From an uncultured Pelagibacteraceae bacterium (GTDB lineage Bacteria; Pseudomonadota; Alphaproteobacteria; Pelagibacterales; Pelagibacteraceae): 64,000 bases of DNA. The translations under genes were made by a program, and so were the position numbers. Of this stretch, positions 21,611 through 32,909 are shown in pieces (position 1 is the stretch's first letter; each line of letters starts with the position of its first letter). Location of the stretch: positions 141,501 through 205,500 of the forward strand of contig CABYFB010000001.1 of assembly GCA_902518165.1 (NCBI GenBank), read 5' to 3'. The notes beneath the pieces are model-generated. The model saw only the letters and a program-made list of their open reading frames with translations. It made no database searches and was not told the DNA's origin.

Positions 21611-22153
21611 TTATACAGCTAAAACTTCTTTAACTTCGGGAATGTAATGACAAAGCAAGTTTTCCACACCTTTTTTTAAAGTGAGAGTTGAAGATGGACA
21701 GCCTGAACAACTACCTTTTAATAAAACTTTAACTTTTCCATCCTTAAATTCTTGGAACTTTATATCTCCCCCATCTCTTGCAACAGCAGGTCTTATTTTG
21801 GAGTCCAGAATACTTATTATTTTTTTTTCAATCTCTGAATAATTTTTGTTTTGCTCTTCTTCATTTGTTTTATCAATAATGCAATTATTACCATTCGCAT
21901 AGTGCTCGTTTACATAAGATATAACAATATGCTGAATATCTTCCCATTTTTTATTCTCTACTTTGTTTATCGAAAAAAAATCTTCCCCTAAAAATATACC
22001 AGTTACTCCATTTATCTTTAATAAGTTCTTTATCAGTAAATTATTTGTATCTTCTTGATTTAAAACTTCTAATGGGCCATTCATAGATACCTTCCTACCA
22101 GGTAGGAATTTTAATGAATTTGGGTTTGGTGTATTTTCAGTTTGTATAAACAT
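21611..22153 (-). CDS. nfuA: NifU/Nfu-family Fe-S carrier
   Basis: N-terminal Nfu domain (TPNPNSLKFLPG) and C-terminal VLLKGSCSGCPSSTLTLKKGVENLL with CxxC. Confidence 0.88.
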   Translation of the reverse strand: MFIQTENTPNPNSLKFLPGRKVSMNGPLEVLNQEDTNNLLIKNLLKINGVTGIFLGEDFFSINKVENKKWEDIQHIVISYVNEHYANGNNCIIDKTNEEEQNKNYSEIEKKIISILDSKIRPAVARDGGDIKFQEFKDGKVKVLLKGSCSGCPSSTLTLKKGVENLLCHYIPEVKEVLAV

Positions 22154-22190
22154 AAGTTTTATATAATGTTTATTTCAAATTATTAAATGA

Positions 22191-23192
22191 TTAAAAACCA
22201 ACTATTTCTTTTATCTTTTTAACTTTTTTAGAAGAAATATCATGCGCTTTTGTTGCACCATCCTCTAGAAGTTGGTCTATATAATTTTTATCTGACAGCA
22301 ATTTTTGTATTTCTTTTGATATAGGTGACAGTTTAGAAACAATTATTTCAGATAGTTTATTTTTTAAATCAGAAAAATTTTTTCCCTCAAATTCATTTAA
22401 TGTATCTGTGATATTTTGATTGCTTAAGCTAGAGTAAATACCCATCAAATTTTCTGCTTCAGGTCTTCCTTTAAGTCCATTTTCATTACCAGGTAAAGTA
22501 TCATTATCTGTTTTTGCTTTTTTTATTTTGTTAATAATTTGATCGTCAGTATCTGTTAAATTGATCCTACTTCCCTCAGCAATATCTGACTTACTCATTT
22601 TTTTTGAACCATCTTTTAAACTCATTATTCTTGAAAAATTTTTTTGTATAAGGGGCTCAGGAGGTCTTAAGAAATCTGGACATTTATATTCATTATTAAA
22701 TTTTTGAGCTATATCTCTACAAAGTTCTAGATGCTGCTTTTGATCATCTCCAACTGGCACATGAGTAGCATCATATAAAAGAATATCAGAGGCCATTAGA
22801 ATTGGATAAATATATAAACCAACACTAGCTTTTTCCTTGTCTTTTCCTGCTTTCTCTTTAAATTGTGTCATTCTATTTAACCAACCCATTCTGGCAATAC
22901 ATCCTAAAATCCACGAACCCTCAGAATGTGCGGGAACTAAAGATTGATTGAATATTATACTATTTTTTGGATCAATACCGCTTGCAATAAATGCTGCTGC
23001 TGTCTCTCTAATATTATTTTTTAACTCTGTCGGATCTTGCATTACTGTAATAGCATGAAGATCCACAACACAAAAAATGCAATTATTATTTTTATTATTT
23101 TGTAAATCTACAAAATTTTTTATTGCACCAATATAATTGCCAAGATGTAAATTTCCTGTTGGTTGAACTCCTGAAAAAATTTTTTTAGACAT
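22191..23192 (-). CDS. trpS: Tryptophanyl-tRNA synthetase
   Basis: [18 protein letters not shown] and KMSKS motifs. Confidence 0.97.
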   Translation of the reverse strand: MSKKIFSGVQPTGNLHLGNYIGAIKNFVDLQNNKNNNCIFCVVDLHAITVMQDPTELKNNIRETAAAFIASGIDPKNSIIFNQSLVPAHSEGSWILGCIARMGWLNRMTQFKEKAGKDKEKASVGLYIYPILMASDILLYDATHVPVGDDQKQHLELCRDIAQKFNNEYKCPDFLRPPEPLIQKNFSRIMSLKDGSKKMSKSDIAEGSRINLTDTDDQIINKIKKAKTDNDTLPGNENGLKGRPEAENLMGIYSSLSNQNITDTLNEFEGKNFSDLKNKLSEIIVSKLSPISKEIQKLLSDKNYIDQLLEDGATKAHDISSKKVKKIKEIVGF

Positions 23193-23195
23193 AAT

Positions 23196-24722
23196 TTAAT
23201 AGTTTAATTTAATATCAGATATTTTAAAGGCCTTAATGAGTATTGAAATTAACAAATAAAAAGCAAAAGTTAAAAGAACTAATAATATAATTGCTAAAAA
23301 TTTATAACTATTTGTAAATATAAAATAATTACTAAAATAATTTATTAATAATTTAAATAATCCCAGACAAATTATATTTACAACAGATATTTTAACAAGT
23401 TGTGTAAAAAAAGAATTGTTAAAGGTAAAGTAGTTTTTATTTAAAACAAATATCATCAATAAAAGTCCGTTTAACCATGAAGAAATAGTTGTTGCTATAG
23501 GAATTATAATAAACCCTATTTTACTAAATAAAGATATACTAATGACAATATTTAAAATTACAGAAATTAATGAAAAGTAAAAAGGTGTTTTAGTATCATT
23601 TCTTGCAAATATAAAACTTGAAAATATTTTTAACATCGAGAATGCAGGCAGACCTAATGCAAAATAAAATAATGCACGGGCTGAATTTTTAACACTTTCT
23701 TCGTTAAAAGATCCATAACCAAAAAGTGCAGAAACAATTTCTTCGGATGCAAAAATTAATGCAAGTGTAGCAGGAAGACTTAAAAATAAACTCAACTCTA
23801 AAGACTTATTTTGTAAAGTTGCCAATTTTATTTTATTTTTACTCTCAACATATCTACTTAAGTTAGGCAGAATAATTATACCAATGACAATCCCTGCTAT
23901 CGCTAAGTTTATTTGATATATTCTGTCTGCATAATACAAATATGAAACTGCACTTGCTTGAAAAGATGCAATTATAGTTCCAACCAATATATTTATTTGG
24001 GTGACCCCAGATGAAAATATGCTTGGTAAAAGTTTCCTAAAAAAAAATTTTATTTTTTTATCTATGTGGAAATTGAATTTAAAATCAGGATAAAAATACT
24101 TTCTAGTAAAAATAATCAAAAATATAAATTGTATAATTCCCGCAAATGTTACTGCGTAACTTAGATAGTAAACTAAATCTGTATCATTTTTTATAATCAG
24201 GAAACATATTATTAATATTATATTTAAAAAAAGCGGAGCAGCGGCAGCGGCGGCAAATTTGTTATGAGAATTTAAAATTGCTGAAAAAAAAGATGCTATA
24301 CTTATAAAAAACAAAAATGGAAAAGTAATTCTGGTTAAATCTACAGCTAATTTAAACTTTTCATTTGAATCTGAGAAGCCAGGAGCAATCAATTTTATAA
24401 AGCTTGGCATAAAAATCTCAACTAGTATTGTTAGAGTTAAAAGTGCTAGGACCAATAAATTAAATACTGAGTTTGCAAATTTCTGAGCTTTTTTTTTACT
24501 AGACAAAAGTTCTGTCGTGTAAGATGGAACAAATGCTGCGTTGAAGGTACCTTCTGCAAATAATCTTCTAAAAGTGTTTGGTATTCTAAATGCTACGAAG
24601 AATGCATCGGCAATAGGTCCCGAACCAAGATAAATTGCTATAAAAAAGTCTCTAATATATCCTAAAATTCTGCTAAGAATAACGAACAGACTAAATGTGC
24701 CTGTTGACTTAATTAAATTCAT
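23196..24722 (-). CDS. murJ: Lipid II flippase MurJ
   Basis: STGTFSLFVILSRILGYIRD, GPIADAFFVAFRIPNTFRRLFAEGTFNAAFVP; polytopic. Confidence 0.96.
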   Translation of the reverse strand: MNLIKSTGTFSLFVILSRILGYIRDFFIAIYLGSGPIADAFFVAFRIPNTFRRLFAEGTFNAAFVPSYTTELLSSKKKAQKFANSVFNLLVLALLTLTILVEIFMPSFIKLIAPGFSDSNEKFKLAVDLTRITFPFLFFISIASFFSAILNSHNKFAAAAAAPLFLNIILIICFLIIKNDTDLVYYLSYAVTFAGIIQFIFLIIFTRKYFYPDFKFNFHIDKKIKFFFRKLLPSIFSSGVTQINILVGTIIASFQASAVSYLYYADRIYQINLAIAGIVIGIIILPNLSRYVESKNKIKLATLQNKSLELSLFLSLPATLALIFASEEIVSALFGYGSFNEESVKNSARALFYFALGLPAFSMLKIFSSFIFARNDTKTPFYFSLISVILNIVISISLFSKIGFIIIPIATTISSWLNGLLLMIFVLNKNYFTFNNSFFTQLVKISVVNIICLGLFKLLINYFSNYFIFTNSYKFLAIILLVLLTFAFYLLISILIKAFKISDIKLNY

Positions 24723-24765
24723 AACTCATATTAGTAACTTAATCCTTTTGTATATCTAACAAATA

Positions 24766-27054
24766 ATGAAAAAAAACAAAATTGAACATTATTCTGATAA
24801 AGAAGCTTTGGATTTTCATACTAATGATAAATCTGGCAAAATAGAGATCGTTTCATCCAAGCCTGTAACTACAAAAAGAGACTTAGCCCTAGCTTATTCT
24901 CCTGGAGTTGCTGCTCCTGTCAAAGCAATAGCAGATAATCCAGAGTTAGCATATGAATACACTACAAAAGGAAACCTAGTTGCAGTAATTAGTAATGGAT
25001 CTGCAATATTAGGGCTAGGAAATTTGGGTGCGATAGCATCAAAGCCAGTAATGGAAGGAAAAGCTGTTCTATTTAAAAGGTTTGCAGATATAGATTCGAT
25101 AGATTTAGAAATAGATACAGAGGATACAAAAGAAATAATTAATTCCATAAAGCATATAGCAAAAAGTTTTGGTGGTATAAATCTTGAAGACATTGCAGCT
25201 CCAAACTGTTTTATAATTGAAGAAGAATTAAAAAAAATTCTAGATATTCCTGTATTTCATGATGACCAACATGGGACGGCAATCATAACAACAGCTGCAT
25301 TAATTAACGCAGTTGATATTGCAAAAAAAAAATTAAAAAAAATAAAAATAGTGATTAATGGTGCAGGTGCTGCAGCTATGGCATGTGCAAAATTATTTAG
25401 AAGCAGTGGTATTCCAAAAAATAATATCAAAATGTTGGACACAAAAGGTGTCATAAATAAAATGAGAAAAGATATTAACACTTGGAAAAAAGAGTTTGCG
25501 GTAGATACAAAAGATAAAAGTTTAGATGATGCAATGAAGGATGCAGACGTATTTTTAGGATTATCTGCTGCCGGCGTTGTAAAAAAAAGTATGGTAAAAA
25601 ATATGGCAAAAAATCCAATTATATTTGCCTGTGCAAATCCAGATCCAGAAATAAAACCAGAAGATATAGAAGAAGTAAGAGATGACGCAATTATAGCTAC
25701 AGGTAGATCAGATTATCCGAATCAAGTTAATAATTTAATTGGTTTTCCTTATATATTTAGAGGAGCGCTGGATGTTAGAGCTAAAACTATAAATGAAGAA
25801 ATGAAAGTTGCAGCAGCTAATGCTATTGCTTCACTTGCAAGGGAGCTTGTGCCTGATGAGGTCGCGGCCGCAATGGGTGGTGAAAGACCTAATTATGGAA
25901 AAGATTATATTATTCCATCTACTTTTGACCCGCGATTAATAAGCGTAATACCAGTGGCAGTTGCTAAAGCTGCTATAAAATCTGGTGTTGCTAGAAAAAA
26001 AATAGAAAATTTTGAGCAATATTCTGAACAGCTAAAACAAAGGCTTGATCCATCTGTAACGATTATGCAAGGAATAAATAACCAAATTAAAAAAACAAAT
26101 AAGAAAGTTGTATTTGCCGATGGTGAAGATGAAAATACTTTGAAAGCTGCGATAGCATTTAAAAATAGTGGACTAGGCACGCCCATTTTAGTCGCTAAAG
26201 AAAAAGTGGTTAAAGAAAAACTTAGAGAAATTGGTTACGGAGAAAACTTTGATATTGAGATTGTGAACTCTACTTTGAACGACAAACGAAAAAAATATGT
26301 GAATTACTTATTTAAAAAACTTCAAAGAACAGAAGGATTGCTTGAAAGAGATTGTGATAAAATGGTTAGAAATGACAGAGTTATATGGGGTTCTTGTATG
26401 GTTGCATGTGGTGATGCTGATGCAATGGTTACTGGAAATTCGAGAAGGTATGGACAATCTCTTGATAAAGTAAAAAAGGTCATAGATGTAAGACCGGGAG
26501 AAATTATGTTTGGATTGAACATGATTATTAATAAAGGGAAAACAGTTTTTATTGCAGATACAAGTGTTAACGAATATCCAACATCTGAACAACTTTCTGA
26601 AATAGCTATTTCTGCATCTAGAGTAGCAAGATTATTCGGTTTTGAGCCAAAAGTTGCTTTTCTTTCACATTCAACCTTTGGCCAACCAATTACAGCTAGA
26701 ACAAAACATATAAGAGATGCAGTGGAAATTTTAAAAAATAAAAAAGTTAACTTTAAGTTTGATGGAGATATGCAGCCTGATGTTGCCTTAAGTGATGAAT
26801 ATAAAGACCTTTATCCATTCTCTGAGATTGTTGGTAATGCAAATATATTGATTATGCCTGGTCAACATAGTGCTGCTATAACTTATAAGACAATGAAAAC
26901 TTTAGGTGGTGCCAAAGTTATTGGGCCATTATTAATTGGTTTGGGTCAAGCAATTGAAATTGCGCCGTTAAGATCCTCCACATCTGACATATTAAATTTA
27001 GCATCTGTTGCTGCATATTCAGCTGGAGTAATTAATTACAAGAAGCCAAATTAG
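24766..27054 (+). CDS. maeB: NADP-type malic enzyme with C-terminal phosphotransacetylase-like domain
   Basis: LAYSPGVAAPVKAIADNP, FHDDQHGTAIIT, plus PTA-like C-terminal half; 762 aa. Confidence 0.95.
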   Translation: MKKNKIEHYSDKEALDFHTNDKSGKIEIVSSKPVTTKRDLALAYSPGVAAPVKAIADNPELAYEYTTKGNLVAVISNGSAILGLGNLGAIASKPVMEGKAVLFKRFADIDSIDLEIDTEDTKEIINSIKHIAKSFGGINLEDIAAPNCFIIEEELKKILDIPVFHDDQHGTAIITTAALINAVDIAKKKLKKIKIVINGAGAAAMACAKLFRSSGIPKNNIKMLDTKGVINKMRKDINTWKKEFAVDTKDKSLDDAMKDADVFLGLSAAGVVKKSMVKNMAKNPIIFACANPDPEIKPEDIEEVRDDAIIATGRSDYPNQVNNLIGFPYIFRGALDVRAKTINEEMKVAAANAIASLARELVPDEVAAAMGGERPNYGKDYIIPSTFDPRLISVIPVAVAKAAIKSGVARKKIENFEQYSEQLKQRLDPSVTIMQGINNQIKKTNKKVVFADGEDENTLKAAIAFKNSGLGTPILVAKEKVVKEKLREIGYGENFDIEIVNSTLNDKRKKYVNYLFKKLQRTEGLLERDCDKMVRNDRVIWGSCMVACGDADAMVTGNSRRYGQSLDKVKKVIDVRPGEIMFGLNMIINKGKTVFIADTSVNEYPTSEQLSEIAISASRVARLFGFEPKVAFLSHSTFGQPITARTKHIRDAVEILKNKKVNFKFDGDMQPDVALSDEYKDLYPFSEIVGNANILIMPGQHSAAITYKTMKTLGGAKVIGPLLIGLGQAIEIAPLRSSTSDILNLASVAAYSAGVINYKKPN

Positions 27055-27644
27055 TTTTTTACAACTCTCAAGTCTTCAACTAAAAAAATGCTTGTAACTA
27101 CATCATCTACATCAAGAACATTCTTGGCCTCGTTTATAACTTCGGCCCTTTCTTCTTTATTTTGCGAAATTCCGTAAATATAAATTATTTTCTTATATGT
27201 ATCGATATCATAATTAGCAGACTTAATTTTTTTGTTTGTTATTAAGGCGGTTCTTAATTGAGAAGTTATTAGTACATCTTTAGCGGTTTGTTTAAAATTA
27301 AATTCTTCCTTAATTTTTAAATCATTTTTTACTGATCTGGCACCTTTTATTTCCCAACCTAGTTTTGTAATTTTTAATTTTTCTTCAATAGTATCTACTT
27401 TACCAGTTATAAATATTCGACCATCTAAAACTTTAGTCTTTACATTTAGTAAATAATTTTTGTTCATTAATACTAGTTTTGTGCTTAAGTTTTTTTCCAT
27501 TAAAGAATCGTCTATTTGCGTTCCAATTGTTCTTGGATCCATTGCAATCGAAACCCCTGTTCCCAAAACTCCAGTAGATGAATAACCGACACATCCTGAA
27601 ATTAAAATAAAAGTTATAATTAAAATTAAATTTCTAAATTTCAT
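27051..27644 (-). CDS. BON-domain lipoprotein
   Basis: Lipobox ILISGC; two BON-like repeats. Confidence 0.82.
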   Translation of the reverse strand: MKFRNLILIITFILISGCVGYSSTGVLGTGVSIAMDPRTIGTQIDDSLMEKNLSTKLVLMNKNYLLNVKTKVLDGRIFITGKVDTIEEKLKITKLGWEIKGARSVKNDLKIKEEFNFKQTAKDVLITSQLRTALITNKKIKSANYDIDTYKKIIYIYGISQNKEERAEVINEAKNVLDVDDVVTSIFLVEDLRVVKN

Positions 27645-28491
27645 TTTTTTTCTTTAAACAATAATCATAAACAATTTTTTTTGATATATTATTTTCCTTA
27701 CTAATTTTTGATGTAATATCTTTAATTGACATTTTTTTTAAAAGTTTGGTAATTTTTTTTTTAACTGATTCTTCAATTACTTGTAACCTATTTCCTAAAT
27801 TTAAATTTTCTGATATAACTACAGTAATCTCACCTTTTTCTGTTATAGTAATATTATTGAGGTTTTTAACCTTATCTCTAATATATTCCTCATGTAACTT
27901 TGTCATTTCTCTGGTAATTAGAATATTTCTATCACTAAAATATTTTTGAATTTGAGCAGTAATTTTTTTTATTTTTTTTGGTGAAATAAAAAAAACAATT
28001 GAGTAATTTAAATTAGAAATCTTCTGAAAAAGTTGGTCAATTTGTAACTTTTTATCTGGCAAAAAACCACAAAAAAAGAAATTGTTTGAAAAGCCGCTTA
28101 TAGAAATAGCTGCAGCAACGGCGGAGGATCCTGGAACAGGAAATATATCGATTTTATTTTTAATACATTCATTTATCAATATTCCACCAGGATCTGAAAT
28201 TGTTGGGGTACCGGCATCTGAGATAATAGAAACTATTTTATTTTTTTTTAGTAAATTTAATACATATTTAATGTTTTTTTTTTCATTGAATTTATGATTA
28301 GATAATAATTTTGTATTTATATTGAACCTGGATAATAGTTTACTTGAAACCCTTGTATCTTCTGACAAAATCAAGTCTGATTTATTAAGTATGTATATAG
28401 ACCTAAAAGTAATATCACCTAAATTTCCTATCGGAGTAGAAACACAATATAGCCCAGGTTTTAAACTATCATTTATTTCAAAATTATACAT
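27634..28491 (-). CDS. rsmI: 16S rRNA 2'-O-methyltransferase RsmI
   Basis: GLYCVSTPIGNLGDITFRSIYIL, SEDTRVSSKLL, SDAGTPTISDPGG. Confidence 0.95.
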   Translation of the reverse strand: MYNFEINDSLKPGLYCVSTPIGNLGDITFRSIYILNKSDLILSEDTRVSSKLLSRFNINTKLLSNHKFNEKKNIKYVLNLLKKNKIVSIISDAGTPTISDPGGILINECIKNKIDIFPVPGSSAVAAAISISGFSNNFFFCGFLPDKKLQIDQLFQKISNLNYSIVFFISPKKIKKITAQIQKYFSDRNILITREMTKLHEEYIRDKVKNLNNITITEKGEITVVISENLNLGNRLQVIEESVKKKITKLLKKMSIKDITSKISKENNISKKIVYDYCLKKKNEI

Positions 28492-28494
28492 TTA

Positions 28495-29652
28495 ATGACG
28501 ATGAGAAAATTATATATCATAATTTTAAAAGTTTTTCTTATAATCGTTTTCTCGCATCTTAAAGCAATTTCAGATGAGAAAATTAAAATAGGTTTAATAG
28601 TGCCATTATCAGGTGAATATTCATATATTGGTAATTCAATTCTTAAATCTACAAGGATGGCATTAAATAAAATTAATGATGACAGAATAACAATTATACC
28701 CAAAGATACCAAAGCAAACCCAATAGATGCATTAAAAGTATCAAATGAGCTTTACAATAGTGGAATAAAAATAATTATTGGACCAGTATTTAATGAGAGT
28801 AATAAATATTTAGATGAATTAAGTGAAGTAACATTCTTATCTTTTACAAACAAAATTAGAAATAATCCAAAAAATGTGATTTCAGCAGGAGTAAATGCAT
28901 TATCACAAATAAATACAATTAAAAGATATTTAATTGAAAATAATTTAAAAAATACAATATTTTTAGTCCCTGAAACAGAATATAAAAGAGAAATAGACGA
29001 GGCTATTGAAAAATCAAATTTATTGTTAAAAGAAAAATTTATATACAGCAAAGACCCAACATTACTAACGAAACAAATAGAAGATTTAACAAGATATCAA
29101 CAAAGAAAACAAAATTTAAAAAACGAAATTAAAAGGATAGAAAATTCAAATTCTTTTAATAAAAAAAAAAAAATAGATGAATTAAAAAAGAAAGATACTT
29201 TGGGGTTCATTAATTTTGACTCAGTAATAATCGCTGATTTTAGCGAGAGTCTTAAAAGTGTTGCCACATCTTTACTGTATACCGATGTATCTTCAGAGAG
29301 AATAAAATACATTACATTGAATCAATGGTTTGATGAAAGTCTTTTAAAGGAAACTTCATTGCATCCAATATATTTCCCATCGATAAACAAAAATAATTTT
29401 GAAATATTTAAAAAAGAATATATTCAAAACTTTAGAAATACACCAAATCAAATTTCATTTTTAAGTTATGATCTAATAGGGCTGGTATATTATTTGTTAA
29501 TAAATAACGATTTTAAGAATAATGAAAATTTATTTGTTAAGAAAAATAAATTTAAAGGAAAAATAGGTATCTTTGAAATAAATAAAAAAACAATCACCCA
29601 TCAATTAAACTTTTATGAAATACAAAATGAATATTTTAAAGAAATTTTTTAA
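28495..29652 (+). CDS. Periplasmic-binding-protein-like penicillin-binding protein activator (LppC/LpoA type)
   Basis: Signal peptide, KIKIGLIVPLSGEYSYIGNSILKSTRMAL, IIGPVFNES; divergent from rsmI. Confidence 0.72.
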   Translation: MTMRKLYIIILKVFLIIVFSHLKAISDEKIKIGLIVPLSGEYSYIGNSILKSTRMALNKINDDRITIIPKDTKANPIDALKVSNELYNSGIKIIIGPVFNESNKYLDELSEVTFLSFTNKIRNNPKNVISAGVNALSQINTIKRYLIENNLKNTIFLVPETEYKREIDEAIEKSNLLLKEKFIYSKDPTLLTKQIEDLTRYQQRKQNLKNEIKRIENSNSFNKKKKIDELKKKDTLGFINFDSVIIADFSESLKSVATSLLYTDVSSERIKYITLNQWFDESLLKETSLHPIYFPSINKNNFEIFKKEYIQNFRNTPNQISFLSYDLIGLVYYLLINNDFKNNENLFVKKNKFKGKIGIFEINKKTITHQLNFYEIQNEYFKEIF

Positions 29653-30238
29653 TTTTTTTGAAAGCTTTTGCTCGGTGATCATTTTTAAATTTTGATTTTT
29701 GAGCCATTTGACCAAATGTTAATCTTTTATTCTCAGGGATAAAAATTGGATCGTAGCCAAAACCTTTATTCCCAATTTTTTTTTTTGAGATTTTACCGTA
29801 AATAATTCCTAAAGATTGAATTGGATTTTTTTTTAATCCATAAATAGTTAATGCGCAAATAAACCTTGCCTTAATTTTTTTTGATTTCCAGTTTTTATCT
29901 TTTTTTGATAACTTTTGATATACTTTGGAAATTGCCAAATTAAAATCACCTTTTTTTCCACCCCATCTTGCAGAATAAATACCTGGTTGATTATTTAGCA
30001 ATTCAATTTCAAGCCCAGAGTCATCTGATATGCAAATTTTATTTGTTTTTTTTGAAAAATACTTAGCTTTGATTAACGAATTTTTAAGAAATGTATCTCC
30101 ATTTTCTTTAGGGCTTTTGAGCCCGTAGTCCTTGGGAGAAGTAATACTATAGTATTTGGGCAATAAATCTTTTATTTCTTTTATTTTTCCCTCGTTATTT
30201 GACCCAACCACAATATCTATATTTTTTTTTTTTAACAT
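29636..30238 (-). CDS. rdgB: Non-canonical purine NTP pyrophosphatase (RdgB/HAM1)
   Basis: VGSNNEGKIKEIKDLL, SDDSGLEIELLNNQPGIYSARWGG, GFGYDPIF. Confidence 0.93.
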   Translation of the reverse strand: MLKKKNIDIVVGSNNEGKIKEIKDLLPKYYSITSPKDYGLKSPKENGDTFLKNSLIKAKYFSKKTNKICISDDSGLEIELLNNQPGIYSARWGGKKGDFNLAISKVYQKLSKKDKNWKSKKIKARFICALTIYGLKKNPIQSLGIIYGKISKKKIGNKGFGYDPIFIPENKRLTFGQMAQKSKFKNDHRAKAFKKIKKFL

Positions 30239-30240
30239 CT

Positions 30241-30258
30241 AGAATTTCATGAAATTCT
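30241..30258. promoter_or_regulatory. Perfect 18-bp palindrome in the rdgB/grpE divergent gap
   Basis: agaatttcatgaaattct, exactly self-complementary, in a 36-bp intergenic gap. Confidence 0.6.
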
Positions 30259-30274
30259 TACCATATAGAATCTA

Positions 30275-30898
30275 ATGGAAAAAGAAGAAACACAAAGTAA
30301 AAAAGATGAAAACTCAGAGCTTAATATAGATAAAGAGGCTCCAGAAGAAACTGAAAAAAAAGTCGAAAATGAGCAACTTTCACCTGAAGACGAAATTGCA
30401 AATCTTAAAGATAAAGTTGCTAGAACATTTGCTGAAATGGAAAATCAGAGAAGAAGGTTTGAAAAAGAGAAAGATGAAGCTTTTGAATATGGTGGTTTCT
30501 CATTTGCAAAGGAAACACTTAATCTTCTAGATAATTTAGAAAGATCAAAACAAACACTAGAAAATGATGAAACTATAAAAGATAAAGACACATTAAAAAA
30601 ATTGATAGAGCATATTAATATTATTAATAAAGATATGATTTCAATATTCAAAAAAAATAATATTGAGCCAATTAAAGCAATTAATGAAAAACTAGATCCA
30701 AATTTACATCAAGCTATGATGGAAGTTGAAGATGATACCAAAGATCAAGGGACAATTGTTCAAGAGATTCAAAAAGGTTTTATGATGAAGGATAGGTTGC
30801 TGAGACCTTCATTAGTAGCTGTATCCAAAAAAAAAGTTGAAGAAAAAGAGAATGACCAAAAAAACCAAGAAAATCAGGGAAAAGAGGCAAAAAATTAA
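30275..30898 (+). CDS. grpE: Nucleotide exchange factor GrpE
   Basis: LKDKVARTFAEMENQRRRFEKEKDEAFEYG and GFMMKDRLLRPSLVAVSKK; upstream of dnaK. Confidence 0.94.
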   Translation: MEKEETQSKKDENSELNIDKEAPEETEKKVENEQLSPEDEIANLKDKVARTFAEMENQRRRFEKEKDEAFEYGGFSFAKETLNLLDNLERSKQTLENDETIKDKDTLKKLIEHINIINKDMISIFKKNNIEPIKAINEKLDPNLHQAMMEVEDDTKDQGTIVQEIQKGFMMKDRLLRPSLVAVSKKKVEEKENDQKNQENQGKEAKN

Positions 30899-30959
30899 TT
30901 ATTTATTATGGTTGTAGTTGTAAAATTAGCACTTATATGAGCATCAAACAGAGTAAATT

Positions 30960-32882
30960 ATGAGCAAAGTAATAGGAATAGATTTAGGAACGACCAATTC
31001 TTGTGTAGCTGTTATGGAGGGAACACAAGCAAAAGTTTTAGAAAATGCCGAAGGCGCAAGAACGACACCTTCCGTTGTTGCATTTACTGATGAAGGGGAA
31101 AAATTAATAGGTCAACCTGCAAAAAGACAAGCTGTTACAAATCCTGAAAATACAATATTTGCAGTTAAAAGATTAATTGGAAGAAATTTTGATGACCCAA
31201 CAGTTAAAAAAGATGTAGAGACTGCTCCTTTTAAAATAGTTAATTCTGATAAAGGCGACGCATGGATTGAAGCAAAAGGCCAAAAATATTCGCCATCTCA
31301 AATTTCAGCTTTCACACTTCAAAAAATGAAAGAAACAGCAGAAAAATATTTAGGTTCAGAAGTAAAACAAGCAGTTATTACCGTCCCAGCATATTTTAAC
31401 GATGCTCAGAGACAAGCTACTAAAGATGCAGGTAAAATAGCTGGCCTAGAGGTTTTAAGAATTATAAATGAACCAACGGCAGCATCTTTAGCTTACGGTT
31501 TAGATAAAAAAGCCAATAAAAAAATAGCCGTGTACGATCTAGGTGGTGGAACATTTGATGTTTCAATTCTAGAATTGGGTGATGGTGTATTCGAGGTAAA
31601 ATCAACTAATGGTGATACATTTTTAGGCGGAGAAGATTTTGATAATGCTATTGTAGATTATTTGCTCTCAGAATTTAAAAAAGAAAATGGTATTGATTTA
31701 AAATCAGATAAATTAGCTTTACAGAGATTGAAAGAAGCTGCAGAAAAAGCAAAAATAGAATTATCATCTGCAACACAAACTGAGATAAATCTTCCATTTA
31801 TTACTGCTGACAAAACTGGACCAAAACATATTAACTTGAAAATGACTAGAGCTAAATTAGAAGCACTAGTCGAAGATCTGATTTCAAGAACAATTCCACC
31901 GTGCAAAACTGCTCTAAAAGATGCTGGCTTATCTGCAAGCGAAGTGGATGAAATAGTACTAGTTGGAGGTATGACTAGAATGCCGAAAGTTATTGAAGAA
32001 GTGAAAAATTTCTTTGGAAAAGATCCTAACAAATCTGTAAATCCTGATGAAGTTGTTGCTATGGGCGCTGCAATTCAAGCAGGTGTCTTACAAGGTGATG
32101 TAAAAGATGTATTACTTTTAGATGTAACTCCTTTGTCTTTAGGAATAGAAACATTAGGTGGCGTATCAACAAAATTAATTGATAAAAATACAACAATACC
32201 AACTAAAAAGAGCCAAGTATTTTCAACTGCTGAAGATAACCAACCTGCTGTTTCAATCAGAGTACTTCAGGGTGAAAGGGAAATGGCATCAGATAACAAA
32301 GTTTTAGGAAATTTTGAACTAGTTGGTATAGCTCCAGCACCAAGGGGTGTTCCACAAATTGAGGTAACATTTGATATTGATGCAAATGGTATTGTAAATG
32401 TCTCAGCAAAAGATAAAGGAACTGGTAAAGAACAAAAAATTCAAATTCAAGCATCTGGAGGATTAAGTGATGATGAAATTAACCAAATGGTAAAAGATGC
32501 AGAGTCTAATAAAGAAGAAGATAAAAAGAAAAGAGAAGCTGTTGATACAAGAAATCAAGCAGATACACTAATACACTCAACTGAAAAGAATTTAAAAGAA
32601 CACGGAAGTAAAGTTTCTGACGCAGATAAAAAGGCTATTGAAGATGCCTCAGCAAACCTTAGGAATGCGCTTAAAGGTACTGATGTTGAAGAAATTAAGA
32701 AGAAAACACAAGATTTAGTTCAGGCATCTATGAAATTAGGTGAAGCAATCTATAAATCACAACAAGGTGCAAAGCCTGATGATGCTCCAAAAGACGCAAA
32801 GAAAGAAGATACAAAAGACGATAATGTTGTTGATGCAGATTTTGAAGAAGTAAAAGACGAGAACAAAGAAAAAAGCGCCTAA
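30960..32882 (+). CDS. dnaK: Chaperone DnaK
   Basis: [39 protein letters not shown]. Confidence 0.99.
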   Translation: MSKVIGIDLGTTNSCVAVMEGTQAKVLENAEGARTTPSVVAFTDEGEKLIGQPAKRQAVTNPENTIFAVKRLIGRNFDDPTVKKDVETAPFKIVNSDKGDAWIEAKGQKYSPSQISAFTLQKMKETAEKYLGSEVKQAVITVPAYFNDAQRQATKDAGKIAGLEVLRIINEPTAASLAYGLDKKANKKIAVYDLGGGTFDVSILELGDGVFEVKSTNGDTFLGGEDFDNAIVDYLLSEFKKENGIDLKSDKLALQRLKEAAEKAKIELSSATQTEINLPFITADKTGPKHINLKMTRAKLEALVEDLISRTIPPCKTALKDAGLSASEVDEIVLVGGMTRMPKVIEEVKNFFGKDPNKSVNPDEVVAMGAAIQAGVLQGDVKDVLLLDVTPLSLGIETLGGVSTKLIDKNTTIPTKKSQVFSTAEDNQPAVSIRVLQGEREMASDNKVLGNFELVGIAPAPRGVPQIEVTFDIDANGIVNVSAKDKGTGKEQKIQIQASGGLSDDEINQMVKDAESNKEEDKKKREAVDTRNQADTLIHSTEKNLKEHGSKVSDADKKAIEDASANLRNALKGTDVEEIKKKTQDLVQASMKLGEAIYKSQQGAKPDDAPKDAKKEDTKDDNVVDADFEEVKDENKEKSA

Positions 32883-32909
32883 ATAACAACTGTTTGTCTA
32901 TAACACGTT

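Noticed and set aside
25257-26592. Minus-strand ORFs inside maeB (25257..25481, 25905..26186, 26308..26592, 26322..26522)
   Set aside because: Antisense shadows in an AT-rich gene; two overlap each other in different frames.
30920-30945. CIRCE-like element upstream of dnaK (TTAGCACTT)
   Set aside because: Only a left half-site resembles CIRCE; no GAGTGCTAA at the expected spacing.
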